From: an uncultured Oscillospiraceae bacterium
GTDB taxonomy: Bacteria > Bacillota > Clostridia > Oscillospirales > Oscillospiraceae
Length of the DNA: 26,165 nucleotides
Reading direction: 5' to 3'
Assembly: GCA_934565775.1 (NCBI GenBank)
Contig: CAKTIN010000017.1
Coordinates: 1-26,165, forward strand
The translations under genes were made by a program, and so were the position numbers. This document shows positions 7,652 through 15,129 of this stretch, piece after piece (within the stretch, counting starts at the first letter, position 1; every line of letters begins with the position of its first letter). Below the pieces are notes generated by a model, which ran no database searches, had not been told where the DNA came from, and saw only the letters and a list, made by a program, of their open reading frames with translations.

Positions 7652-8479
7652 ATGGCACTGGTAACCATGCAGGAGGTCCTTAAGACCGCCGAAGAGAAGA
7701 AGTTCGCAGTCGCGGCCTTCACCGTAGACACCCTGGAGGTTGCGGAGGAGATCGCCTTCGTGGCCGAGGAGAAGCAGCTTCCCGCCATTATGATGGTGGG
7801 GCAAAACACCTTCAAGTACAATAAGCTGGAGAAGATCGCCAACATCTGCCGCCAGATCGCAGAGAGCACCAACGCTCCCCTGGTCCTGCACCTGGACCAC
7901 GGCGCGTCCTATGAGCAGGTCATTCAGTGCCTGCGCAACGGCTTCACCTCCGTCATGATCGACGGCTCCCGTCTGCCCCTGGAGGAGAATATCGCCGTGA
8001 CCCAGTCCGTGGTCCGGGCGGCCCATGCGGTGGGCGTGTCCGTGGAGGCGGAGCTGGGCGCCATCGGCGGCACCGAGGACGGCATGACCGCCAAGGCCAA
8101 TCTGGTAAACGTGGACGATGCCAAGCGCTTCCTGAACGAGGTCACCGTAGAGGCCCTGGCCATCGGCATCGGCAATGCCCACGGCATTTACAAGAGCACC
8201 CCCAACCTGGCCTTTGACCGGCTGGAGCAGGTGGCCGCGCTGGGCGGCCCGGCCCTGGTGCTCCACGGCGGCTCCGGCATCCCCGACGATATGATCCGCA
8301 AGGCCATCGTCATGGGCATCCGGAAGATCAACGTGGCCACCGAGGTCCGCCACGCCTTCCTGGAGGGCTTTGGCCTGGAGGTCAACTCCAAGGATATTTA
8401 CAAGGCCTATCAGAGCGCCCAGGCCCACGCCCGGAAGGTCATCTCCGACAAGATAGCCCTGTTTGACACCACAAAATAA
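7652..8479 (+). CDS. Class II ketose-bisphosphate aldolase, KbaY/GatY-like subgroup
   Basis: This is a 275-residue zinc-dependent class II aldolase of the fructose/tagatose-bisphosphate family, which cleaves ketose 1,6-bisphosphates to DHAP and an aldehyde. Visible sites are LHLDHG (79-84, catalytic Asp82 and zinc His83), MIDGSRLPLEENI (phosphate loop), VEAELG (131-136), GNAHGIY (zinc His177), LHGGSG (zinc His205) and KINVATE (225-231). The NVATE ending resembles tagatose-type enzymes (KbaY/GatY), whereas the second aldolase in this window reads NIDSD. It is about 47 residues shorter than that copy. AGGAGG precedes the ATG. It lies 53 bp after larA and 18 bp before the phosphofructokinase gene. 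The exact ketose and aldehyde are unknown. Confidence 0.9.
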   Translation: MALVTMQEVLKTAEEKKFAVAAFTVDTLEVAEEIAFVAEEKQLPAIMMVGQNTFKYNKLEKIANICRQIAESTNAPLVLHLDHGASYEQVIQCLRNGFTSVMIDGSRLPLEENIAVTQSVVRAAHAVGVSVEAELGAIGGTEDGMTAKANLVNVDDAKRFLNEVTVEALAIGIGNAHGIYKSTPNLAFDRLEQVAALGGPALVLHGGSGIPDDMIRKAIVMGIRKINVATEVRHAFLEGFGLEVNSKDIYKAYQSAQAHARKVISDKIALFDTTK

Positions 8480-8497
8480 CCATTGGGAGGAATCGCA

Positions 8498-9670
8498 ATG
8501 AAACGCAACATTCTGGTCGCCCATGGCGGCGGGCCCACCACGGTCATGAACGCCTCGCTCTTCGGCGTGATCGATGAGGCGGCCCGTCAGGCCGGAGCCG
8601 GGACCGTCTACGGCGCCATTCACGGCGTAGAGGGCGTGCTCAACGACGAGCTGCTGGACCTGTCCTGCCAGGACCCGGCCCAGGTGGCGCTCCTGCCCCA
8701 TACCCCTGCCTCCGCCATCGGCTCCTGCCGCCGGAAGCTCACCGACGCGGACTACCCCCGGATTCTGGAGGTCCTGAAGAAATACGACATCGGCTGCTTC
8801 TTCTATAATGGCGGCAACGATTCCATGGACACCTGCAACAAAATCGCCAAGCTGGCCCAGGCCAGCGGCTATGATCTGTCCGTAATCGGCATTCCCAAGA
8901 CCATTGACAACGACCTGGCTCTGACGGACCACTGCCCCGGCTACGGCAGCGCCGCCCGGTTCATCGCCAACAACACCCGGGACCTGTGGATGGAGGTCCA
9001 GGCCATGCCCATGTATGTCACCATTCTGGAGACCATGGGCCGGAACGCCGGCTGGCTCACCGCCGCCGGGAGCCTGCCCACCTACAACGGCAAGCCCTGC
9101 GCCCAGCTGGTCTATCTGCCGGAGTACGCCTTTAACGAGGCCGCCTTCCTGGCGGACGTGGACAACCTCCTGCGCAAGCAGAAGGAGATCCTCATTGTGG
9201 TCAGCGAGGGCCTGGCAGACGAGACCGGCAAGATGATTGCCGATCTGGGCATTGTGGACGGCTTCGGCCACAAGCTGGCCGGAGGCGCAGCCCAGGCCCT
9301 GTGTGACAAGGTCACCGCGAATCTGGGCGTCCGCGCCCGGGCGGAGCGCCACGGCTTCCTGGGCCGGTGCTCCATGATTCTGCAGTCCGCCCAGGATCGG
9401 GAGGAGGCCATCGCCGTAGGCCGCCACGCCGTCCGTCTGGCCATGGCCGGGCAGACCGGCTACATGGCCGCCATCCGGCGGGAGAGCTCCGACCCCTATG
9501 CCTGGTCTCTGACCCAGGTCCCCCTGGAGGAGGTGGCCAACGTGGAAAAGAAATTCCCCCTGGCGTGGATCAACGAGGCCCATAACGGCGTAACGGAGGA
9601 ATTCCGGACCTACGCCGCTCCCCTCACGGGCGATCCCCTGCCTCCCTACGCGGTCCTGAAGGGCCGCTGA
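8498..9670 (+). CDS. PPi-type 6-phosphofructokinase paralogue of the catabolic cluster
   Basis: This 390-residue protein is of the PfkA superfamily. The motif GGNDS (105-109) puts Asp at the position equivalent to E. coli Gly104, and PKTIDND (133-139) puts Lys at the position of Gly124; both indicate pyrophosphate rather than ATP as phosphoryl donor. Asp137 of TIDND is the expected catalytic base and METMGR-type sugar-binding residues are present (LETMGRNAGWL). The first loop reads HGGGPTTVMNAS and the late arginine motif reads FLGRCS, differing from the second copy at 20841 (QSGGPSSVINCS, LLQRCA), so sugar specificity may have drifted. The ATG at 8498 has GGGAGG seven bases upstream; a TTG at 8483 overlaps that site and is rejected. 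Last gene of the operon. Confidence 0.9.
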   Translation: MKRNILVAHGGGPTTVMNASLFGVIDEAARQAGAGTVYGAIHGVEGVLNDELLDLSCQDPAQVALLPHTPASAIGSCRRKLTDADYPRILEVLKKYDIGCFFYNGGNDSMDTCNKIAKLAQASGYDLSVIGIPKTIDNDLALTDHCPGYGSAARFIANNTRDLWMEVQAMPMYVTILETMGRNAGWLTAAGSLPTYNGKPCAQLVYLPEYAFNEAAFLADVDNLLRKQKEILIVVSEGLADETGKMIADLGIVDGFGHKLAGGAAQALCDKVTANLGVRARAERHGFLGRCSMILQSAQDREEAIAVGRHAVRLAMAGQTGYMAAIRRESSDPYAWSLTQVPLEEVANVEKKFPLAWINEAHNGVTEEFRTYAAPLTGDPLPPYAVLKGR

Positions 9671-10240
9671 GCCGTTCAGCCAGTTCCAGTTTTTTGCTTT
9701 TTTCTTTCTCTCCATTCATCACGCGCAAAGGTCCTGCCGAAAGGCAGGGCCTTTGCCAATTCTCAGCAAAAACGCAGCGGTTCTCCATGAAAAGTGCTGC
9801 TCTTCTAGGTTGAAAAGTTTGGAAATTCCGGTCATGATTTGAGCGTGTACCAATTGTCAATTTTAAGATTTCTATATATTTGTTCGCATTTCTCGTTCCA
9901 AACTACGCTATCTTATTATGCTTGGTACCATCGGGCGGCATGATGCACATCTCCCAACGCAACTACTTTCAAATTCAGCCCGGTGCATTTCGGGCGCGGG
10001 CGCGGCCAAGCGCTGTTGGATACGGAAACAGAGCCGGTGCGACGCAGCGGCTTACAAAGCTTGCTGGGCAATTATTTCGTACCGCCGCCTGGGGCCCCGG
10101 GTCCGGGCCGCAGCCCGGTGGGCTTTCGGCCCTTTCCCCCAGAGGAAAGGGCCCCGCCGGGGGCAGCGCAGGTCGCCTCGACTGAGCGCTGATGCAAAAC
10201 GGGAAAAGCGGTTGATGGAAAGCCTTCTCAAAGTAGGGTA
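9671..10240. other. Gene-free region with several hairpins
   Basis: No convincing coding gene is seen here. The first part is T-rich (about 9690-9713) and followed by a 14-bp hairpin with a GAAA loop (9725-9738 / 9743-9756, one wobble), possibly helping to end the upstream operon although a T-run after it is missing. About 9770-9930 is AT-rich. About 10090-10165 is very GC-rich, with hairpins at 10103-10108 / 10113-10118 and 10128-10137 / 10144-10153 (perfect 10 bp). Short open frames here have basic, Pro/Gly/Arg-rich products with no family motif and look non-coding. It could be a structured RNA or the remains of a lost element. Confidence 0.45.
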
Positions 10241-10248
10241 GCGTTCAA

Positions 10249-10305
10249 TCCCTCAGTCAGCCTGGCGGCTGACAGCTCTCTTTCCACAAGGGAACCTTTG
10301 GTGCC
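10249..10305. repeat. Degenerate dispersed palindromic intergenic repeat
   Basis: The segment contains a perfect stem GTCAGCC-tggc-GGCTGAC (10256-10273), then an imperfect stem of the CTCTCTTT / AAGGGAAC kind and the end ACCTTTGGTGCC. The order (CCCTCAGTCAGC, GCTGACAGCTC, AAGGGA, CCTTTGG) resembles a repeat I remember as common between genes in Clostridia genomes. Only one copy is seen in this window, so dispersal is recalled, not shown. Confidence 0.5.
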
Positions 10306-10328
10306 CGGAAAATTGAGATATTTCAGCA

Positions 10329-10364
10329 AAAACGAGGCGCTTGCCGGTGCAAGCGCCTCGTTTT
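10329..10364 (-). terminator. Bidirectional-looking terminator of the glycan operon
   Basis: A perfect stem of about 16 bp (AACGAGGCGCTTGC 10331-10344 / 10349-10362, extended by A-T pairs; 4-nt loop CGGT). The minus-strand side ends in a T5 run, just downstream of the membrane-protein gene that ends at 10407. The plus side also ends in TTTT. Confidence 0.85.
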
Positions 10365-10406
10365 CTGTCAAATCATCGTTTTCTATGCCGAAAAGGCCAG
10401 GTCTCC

Positions 10407-11201
10407 CTATCCTTCTTCCGGCTCCTCCGGAAACTCCGTCTGCCGGGCCGCCGGTACGTTCAGCGCCGGGGCGCCCAGCAGGAACCAGCAGGCCACCGCT
10501 GCATATTGCAGCCGCTCGCCGCCGGTGCTCCCGGCAATTCCCAGGGCGCACAGAAACAGCCCGGACCAGGCGAAGAACTGGCTCCACCGCCGGCGCCCCT
10601 GGTCCAGGGGGAAGCCCGCCAGATAGTACGCCCCCAGCATGGCCCACACCGAGGCCAGAAGCCGGAAGCAGTAATCCGCGATCTGGGGGTCCTGGCTCCA
10701 GCCCCGGAACCGGTCCACCAGGCTGGCCGCCAGCCAGAAGCCGGGCAGCAGCACCGCCAGCCCCCGGGGCTCCCGCCCCCGCAGCCAGGCGATCCCCCAG
10801 GTCAGAAGGCCGGTCCCAGCCCCAAGGCCCAGCACGCAGGCCCCTTTATGCAGCCCGTCTCCGGCCTCCAGCAGCCCCGTCACCCCGGAGGCCGCCGCGG
10901 CGGCACCTGCCAGAAGCAGCCCCAGGCCGGGGCGCTTTTTCCCGGGGTAATTGCGCTCCAGGCTCCCCTCGTTTCCCACAAACCGGGCGCAGACGCCCAG
11001 CGCCAGCAGGGTGGCCAGGGTCAGCGCCCACAGGGTGCGGTAGGTCCCGCAGTCCCGGGGCAGCAGGCCGTCTGCATCCTTCAGCCCTTGCAGGCTGCGG
11101 CTCAGTACGACGCCCGCCGCGCTGCCCAGAAGGGTAATCAGAGGCAGAATGCCCCCGTTCAGCCGCTGAGGGCTGGGGGCTTGGTGTTTTGCTTGCTTCA
11201 T
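10407..11201 (-). CDS. Polytopic membrane protein of unknown function (last gene of glycan operon)
   Basis: This is a 264-residue hydrophobic protein with about eight predicted membrane segments, for example ILPLITLLGSAAGVVLS, LWALTLATLLALGVC, LGLLLAGAAAAASGV, LAVLLPGFWLAASLV and LASVWAMLGAYYLAG. I do not recognise the family. The start at 11201 is fixed by GGAGG 8 bases upstream and by an ATGA overlap with the preceding glycosyltransferase stop, which suggests translational coupling. The frame is open upstream to 11417, but that extension lies inside the glycosyltransferase and is low-complexity, so it is rejected. From its context it may take part in surface-glycan assembly or export. That role is inference only. 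Confidence 0.75.
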   Translation of the reverse strand: MKQAKHQAPSPQRLNGGILPLITLLGSAAGVVLSRSLQGLKDADGLLPRDCGTYRTLWALTLATLLALGVCARFVGNEGSLERNYPGKKRPGLGLLLAGAAAAASGVTGLLEAGDGLHKGACVLGLGAGTGLLTWGIAWLRGREPRGLAVLLPGFWLAASLVDRFRGWSQDPQIADYCFRLLASVWAMLGAYYLAGFPLDQGRRRWSQFFAWSGLFLCALGIAGSTGGERLQYAAVACWFLLGAPALNVPAARQTEFPEEPEEG

Positions 11202-12211
11202 TCCGGTTTCCTCCCTTTCTCGGCCCGGGCCCGGCGCCGGTCCTTCCAGGCAAACACCGCCGCAGGCAGAGCGGTCATCCCCCGCTCCATAAGCCACAGG
11301 GTTCCCCGCTGGCTCCGGGTCAGGGCGGCGTAATAGGGATTTTTCCTGTAATCCGGGGCGTTCTCCCGGAGATAGTCCAGCAGCACCCGGAGCACCGGGC
11401 TCTTGGGGTCCTGGCACAGGACCCGATAGGCGGCGGCATACACATGGTGCAGCACCAGCCCCTCCAGCTCCCCGCGGTAGCAGTCAAACGTGCCCCGCTC
11501 CCGGTACCATCCCAGAACGCTGTCCAGGGCCAGGAGAATCTGCCGGTTTTTCTCGGGGTTAGAGCCCCGCATAATGGAGCCCTGCCGCTGCAAATACACA
11601 TAGGGCGCGGCGTCCAGGCCCACGATCCGCTCCGCCGCCAGCAGAAGCTTCGGCGTGGTGTGCAGGTCCTCATACAGCAGGTGCTCCGGGAAGCGGATCC
11701 CCGTATCCAAAAACAGGCTCCGCCGCCACAGGCGCATACACGCCGAGGGGCTGTCCAGAAGCATCTCCGGGCATTGGGCCAGGGTCAGGGTCCGGTCCAG
11801 GGGCACATGGTGCCGGGTCTCCGGCAGCTCGGCGCCCCCGGGGGTCACCAGGCGCATATGGAAGGCAGCCACATCCGGCTGCTCCCGGTCCACCGCCCGG
11901 TGCAGGACCTCCAGCGCGTCTGGCGTCAGGGTATCGTCGCTGTCCAGAAACAGGACATACTCGCCCCTGGCCGCCTCCAGCCCCGTATTCCGGGCGCCGC
12001 CCAGGCCCAGGTTCTTCTGGTGGATCACCCGGACCGTCTCCGGATTTTCCCGGGCAAAGCGGTCGCATAGGGCCCCGCTTTTGCCGTCGGTGGAGCCGTC
12101 GTCCACCAGGAGGATCTCTGTCTGCGCCAGGTCCTGGCACAAAACGGAGGCCATGCACCCGGGCAGATAGTCCGCCACATTATAAACCGGGATCACCACG
12201 CTAATGCGCAT
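11198..12211 (-). CDS. Glycosyltransferase family 2 protein (second of a tandem pair)
   Basis: This is a 337-residue GT-A-fold glycosyltransferase that would transfer a sugar from a nucleotide donor on the cytoplasmic face of the membrane. The N-terminus ISVVIPVYNVADYL, the nucleotide-binding LLVDDGSTD, the GLGGARNTGLEAARGEY segment and the metal-binding FLDSDDT (DXD-type) are all typical of GT2, and YEDLHTTPKLL fits the usual acceptor-side ED motif. No transmembrane anchor is evident. It overlaps the upstream glycosyltransferase by 11 nt and the downstream membrane gene by 4 nt. It is clearly paralogous to the preceding gene, suggesting duplication followed by a change of donor or acceptor. 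The sugar is unknown. Confidence 0.92.
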   Translation of the reverse strand: MRISVVIPVYNVADYLPGCMASVLCQDLAQTEILLVDDGSTDGKSGALCDRFARENPETVRVIHQKNLGLGGARNTGLEAARGEYVLFLDSDDTLTPDALEVLHRAVDREQPDVAAFHMRLVTPGGAELPETRHHVPLDRTLTLAQCPEMLLDSPSACMRLWRRSLFLDTGIRFPEHLLYEDLHTTPKLLLAAERIVGLDAAPYVYLQRQGSIMRGSNPEKNRQILLALDSVLGWYRERGTFDCYRGELEGLVLHHVYAAAYRVLCQDPKSPVLRVLLDYLRENAPDYRKNPYYAALTRSQRGTLWLMERGMTALPAAVFAWKDRRRARAEKGRKPE

Positions 12212-13184
12212 GAAATACCTCCTTCAGCCGGAACAGCAGCCGCAAAAGTCCGTACTGCCGCCGGTCCACCAGGCGCAGGGCCAGGCGCTTGCTCCGGGGC
12301 AGCCGGGCGACATAGGGATTTTCCCAAAAATCAGGGTAATTCTTCAGCATATACCCCCGCAGCTCCCCCAAAACGGGGCTCTTCGGGTCCGACCGGGCCA
12401 CCCGGACAGAGGCAGCCAGGTAAAGATTCTCCACCGCCAGAGCGCACAGCTCCGGGGCATACCGCTCAGCCAGGCCCCGGCTCTGATACCAGCCGGTAAT
12501 ATCCTCCATAGCCGTAAGGATCTCCCGGTTTTTCAGAAGCTTGGCGTTGTTCATAATGGAGCCCGGGCGGTACAGATACACATACAGCTCGTCCGGCAGA
12601 AGCACCACCCGCTCTGCCAGAGCGAACAGCCGCGCCACCACCCGCAGGTCCTCATACCAGACCTTCTCCGGAAAGCGCACCTGCTCAAACAGCCGGGCGC
12701 TCCACAGCCGGGGCCAGGGTGCAGGCAGCGACAGCAGCAGCTCCGGGTGCAGGCTCAGGGAGAAGGCCTCCCCCTTGGGCCCCCGGTTGGTCTCCAGATG
12801 GGCGCGGTGGCCCGCGCCGTCGTCCGTCAGGGCGTTGAAGCCCAGAATGTCCGCCCGGGTCTCCCCGGCCGCCTGGGCCAGCCGGGCCAGAGCGCCGGGC
12901 ATAAGGGTATCGTCGCTGTCCAGAAACAGCAGATACTCCCCCCGGGCCGCCTCGATTCCCGTGTTGCGGGCCCCGCCGGGGCCCCGGTTGGTCTGATGCA
13001 GGGCCCGGATATGCGCCGGGTCCTCCGCCGCCAGCCGGTCCAGAATGGCGCCGCTCTCATCCGTCGAGCCGTCGTCGATAAGCAGGAGCTCATAGTCCGC
13101 CTCACCCCCGGCCCGGACGGAGGCCACACAGCCGGCCAGATAATCCGCCACATTATAAACAGGAACGATAATGCTAATCAGCAA
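12201..13184 (-). CDS. Glycosyltransferase family 2 protein (first of a tandem pair)
   Basis: This GT2 enzyme has SIIVPVYNVADYL at its N-terminus, LLIDDGSTDESG, GPGGARNTGIEAARGEYLLFLDSDDTL and WYEDLRVVARL. Its length is about 327 residues from a TTG at 13184, which has AAGGAG nine bases upstream and overlaps the previous gene's stop by 11 bp. The alternative is an ATG at 13223 (340 residues, weak site, 50-bp overlap), so the start is uncertain but the stop is firm. Together with its paralogue downstream and the O-antigen ligase-like gene upstream it indicates assembly of a cell-surface polysaccharide or glycolipid. Donor and acceptor cannot be told from sequence. Confidence 0.88.
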   Translation of the reverse strand: MLISIIVPVYNVADYLAGCVASVRAGGEADYELLLIDDGSTDESGAILDRLAAEDPAHIRALHQTNRGPGGARNTGIEAARGEYLLFLDSDDTLMPGALARLAQAAGETRADILGFNALTDDGAGHRAHLETNRGPKGEAFSLSLHPELLLSLPAPWPRLWSARLFEQVRFPEKVWYEDLRVVARLFALAERVVLLPDELYVYLYRPGSIMNNAKLLKNREILTAMEDITGWYQSRGLAERYAPELCALAVENLYLAASVRVARSDPKSPVLGELRGYMLKNYPDFWENPYVARLPRSKRLALRLVDRRQYGLLRLLFRLKEVFHAH

Positions 13185-14748
13185 TTTCCCGCACTCCTTC
13201 TTCCCCCTTGGGGGCCCCGGCATAAATCTCCCGCCGGGTCAGATACCACATTCCCGCCAGCACCAAGGCCAGATACACCGAGGAGTTGTTCCGCCGGAGG
13301 ATCGACGCGGTAAAATAGCAGTGGAGCATGGCGGTGCAGTAGGCCGCGCAGAAGGCCGCCAGGTCGATGGTGAACACGGCCCGGAAATTCCGGCACAACC
13401 CCACCAGCACCCGCAGGGCAAACCACAGCAAGAAGGCAATCATCAGCACCAGGCCCACGATGCCGCAGAGATAGTAAATCCCGTGGAAGTCGTTCTCCAC
13501 GTCATACACCGCGAAGCCATCCACCCATTCGCCGTCCCGCAGGACAATGTCCGGCACAATGGTCCGGGTCACGTCCAGGCCGAACCACTTGGAAGAGGCA
13601 GGCGAATCCTCCAGCAGCAGCTTGCAGAAGGTCAGCTTCTTCATCCGGTCGTTGGCCAGCTGCTCGGTATCGATGCTGTAATCATAGGCCTGCACCGTCC
13701 GGTCAAAGCCGAACTGCTCGATCAGCCCATGGACATAAGCCCAGTAGATCCGGTACAGCTTATCCCGGTAGGCCTCGCTGCGCACCTCTTCCTTGGTCGG
13801 CAGGCGGGGCTCCGTAGGCTCGGTGCCCGTCGTCTCGCCGGGCTCCGTGGGCTTCGTCGCCTCGGTCTCCTCCAGGATGGCGTCAATCTGCTGCTGCTTC
13901 CCCTCGGCCACCTCATAGATCAGCACCTGATTCCGATGGGTGGGAGAGACCTGGTACAGCGCCGCAAACACGGCGGTGCACAGGAAGATCGCCACGGCCT
14001 GCCGCAGGCGCTTCTTTCCCTCTGCCAGGAGCATACAGATGCACAGGCCCACGCCGATGGCCACCAGGGACGCATAGGCCAGCCGGGGAGCCAGGATGTA
14101 CAGGGCAAATTCCGCGATGGCCGTCACGGCCAGCACCGGCAGGACCTTCGTTTTCCACCGGCCCAGGGCCCAGGCCACCGTAAGCGGCATGAGCATGGAC
14201 AGAATCGCGCTCTGGGGATTGGTCCACAGGAACCAGCCCAGCACGCCGATCTTCTTTGTGGGGTAGGTATACGGATCCGTCCCGGTCAGGCGGCTCAGCA
14301 GCATAATGCCCAGGAAAATGCCCATGGTCAGGGCAAAGCCCAGCTTGATTGCCCCCAGGACCTTCTCATTTCTCCGCAGGAAGGTGATGAAGCACAGGGT
14401 CATCATCGGCAGGAAATAGATCCGGATCTGATTCATCATGTCCTCGATGGGGGACTTGTATCCCGCCTGGACGCAGGCGAAAATGTGCCCCAGAGCCAGG
14501 ACGCCCAAAACGCCCACGGCCGCCCAGTAGTACCGCTTCCGGTCCGACAGGCAGTAGCCCGTCAGGACCGTCGCCGCAAGCAGGAGCATCCGCAGCAGCA
14601 GCGTCAGCACATTGGGAATCTTCAGCGCGTCCTGCCAGTAGCCCAGAACATCCAGGATCGGCTGGACGCAGCAAAACAGGACCACCAGCAGCGGCAGTTT
14701 CTCGACCAGCCGGTCGGAAAAGCTCTTCTTGGTTTCCAAAGCAGTCAC
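13174..14748 (-). CDS. O-antigen ligase/polymerase-like membrane protein
   Basis: This protein of about 524 residues has roughly a dozen hydrophobic segments and a large extracytoplasmic loop at about residues 275-420, the architecture of Wzy/WaaL-type polymerases and ligases. The loop contains an unusual Thr/Glu/Pro-rich stretch (about 293-315). Assignment is by architecture and by the neighbouring glycosyltransferases, not by a decisive motif. The annotated start is a GTG at 14748 with AAAGGG very close; a TTG at 14739 with AGGTGA five bases upstream is an alternative. It follows trxA by 16 bp and overlaps the first glycosyltransferase, so it is translated within the same operon. Confidence 0.72.
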   Translation of the reverse strand: MTALETKKSFSDRLVEKLPLLVVLFCCVQPILDVLGYWQDALKIPNVLTLLLRMLLLAATVLTGYCLSDRKRYYWAAVGVLGVLALGHIFACVQAGYKSPIEDMMNQIRIYFLPMMTLCFITFLRRNEKVLGAIKLGFALTMGIFLGIMLLSRLTGTDPYTYPTKKIGVLGWFLWTNPQSAILSMLMPLTVAWALGRWKTKVLPVLAVTAIAEFALYILAPRLAYASLVAIGVGLCICMLLAEGKKRLRQAVAIFLCTAVFAALYQVSPTHRNQVLIYEVAEGKQQQIDAILEETEATKPTEPGETTGTEPTEPRLPTKEEVRSEAYRDKLYRIYWAYVHGLIEQFGFDRTVQAYDYSIDTEQLANDRMKKLTFCKLLLEDSPASSKWFGLDVTRTIVPDIVLRDGEWVDGFAVYDVENDFHGIYYLCGIVGLVLMIAFLLWFALRVLVGLCRNFRAVFTIDLAAFCAAYCTAMLHCYFTASILRRNNSSVYLALVLAGMWYLTRREIYAGAPKGEEGVREIAD

Positions 14749-14764
14749 CTGCCCTTTCTGTGTG

Positions 14765-15076
14765 TTATTTCTGCAAAAGGGCCAGGATTCGATTCTTCGG
14801 CACCACGCCCACGCTCCGCCGGACCTCCCGCCCCGCCTCGGTCACCACCAGGGTGGGGATGCTCATGATCTCAAAGCGCCGGGCCAGCTCCGGCTCCTCG
14901 TCTACGTTGACCTTGCCCACCAGGAAGCCCTCGGCCTCCCGGGCCAGCTCCGCCACCGTGGGGGCCAGCATCCGGCAGGGGCCGCACCAGCTTGCCCAGA
15001 AATCCAGCAGCACAGGCTCCTCCGCCCGGGCCACCAGCTCGTCAAAATTCTCCGTCGTAACCTTTAATTCTTCCAT
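14765..15076 (-). CDS. trxA: Thioredoxin
   Basis: This is a 103-residue cytoplasmic thioredoxin of standard length. The redox motif WCGPC occupies residues 30-34 in LLDFWASWCGPC, and the cis-proline lies in SIPT (Pro74). It reduces protein disulfides, usually with NADPH and thioredoxin reductase. AAAGGG precedes the ATG at 15076 by six bases. Its place between a PH-domain gene and glycan-assembly genes is unusual, and no reductase is nearby. It may be a second, accessory thioredoxin of the genome, or the operon may simply be a housekeeping assembly. Confidence 0.93.
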   Translation of the reverse strand: MEELKVTTENFDELVARAEEPVLLDFWASWCGPCRMLAPTVAELAREAEGFLVGKVNVDEEPELARRFEIMSIPTLVVTEAGREVRRSVGVVPKNRILALLQK

Positions 15077-15129
15077 AAAATGCCCTTTCCGTTCCGATTT
15101 GTACCCGCTCCGGGTCCGGTATTTGCCGC

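Noticed and set aside
2600..9670. Direct naming of the cluster as a sulfoquinovose or deoxysugar pathway
   Set aside because: The enzyme logic would fit an aldehyde such as sulfolactaldehyde or lactaldehyde, but no sulfoquinovosidase, isomerase, sulfonate exporter or deoxysugar isomerase is in the window. Kept only as one option to test.
5086..9670. Interpretation as the ordinary central glycolytic operon
   Set aside because: Triose-phosphate isomerase, phosphoglycerate mutase and enolase are missing, a LarA racemase and a dedicated regulator are present, and other fba and pfk copies lie nearby. It cannot be fully excluded without the rest of the genome.
7595..9715. Very long minus-strand open frame (about 706 codons) across the aldolase and phosphofructokinase genes
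   Set aside because: It lies entirely opposite two genes with clear family motifs; its product is rich in Gly/Ala/Val/His without any domain pattern, as expected for an antisense shadow in GC-rich DNA.
9918..10241. Small plus-strand open frames in the gene-free region
   Set aside because: The products are basic and Arg/Pro/Gly-rich with no motif, overlap each other in several frames, and cover strong hairpins.
13171..14868. Long plus-strand open frame (about 565 codons)
   Set aside because: It is antisense to the O-antigen ligase-like gene and has a Gln/His/Pro-rich, domain-free product; no ribosome binding site.
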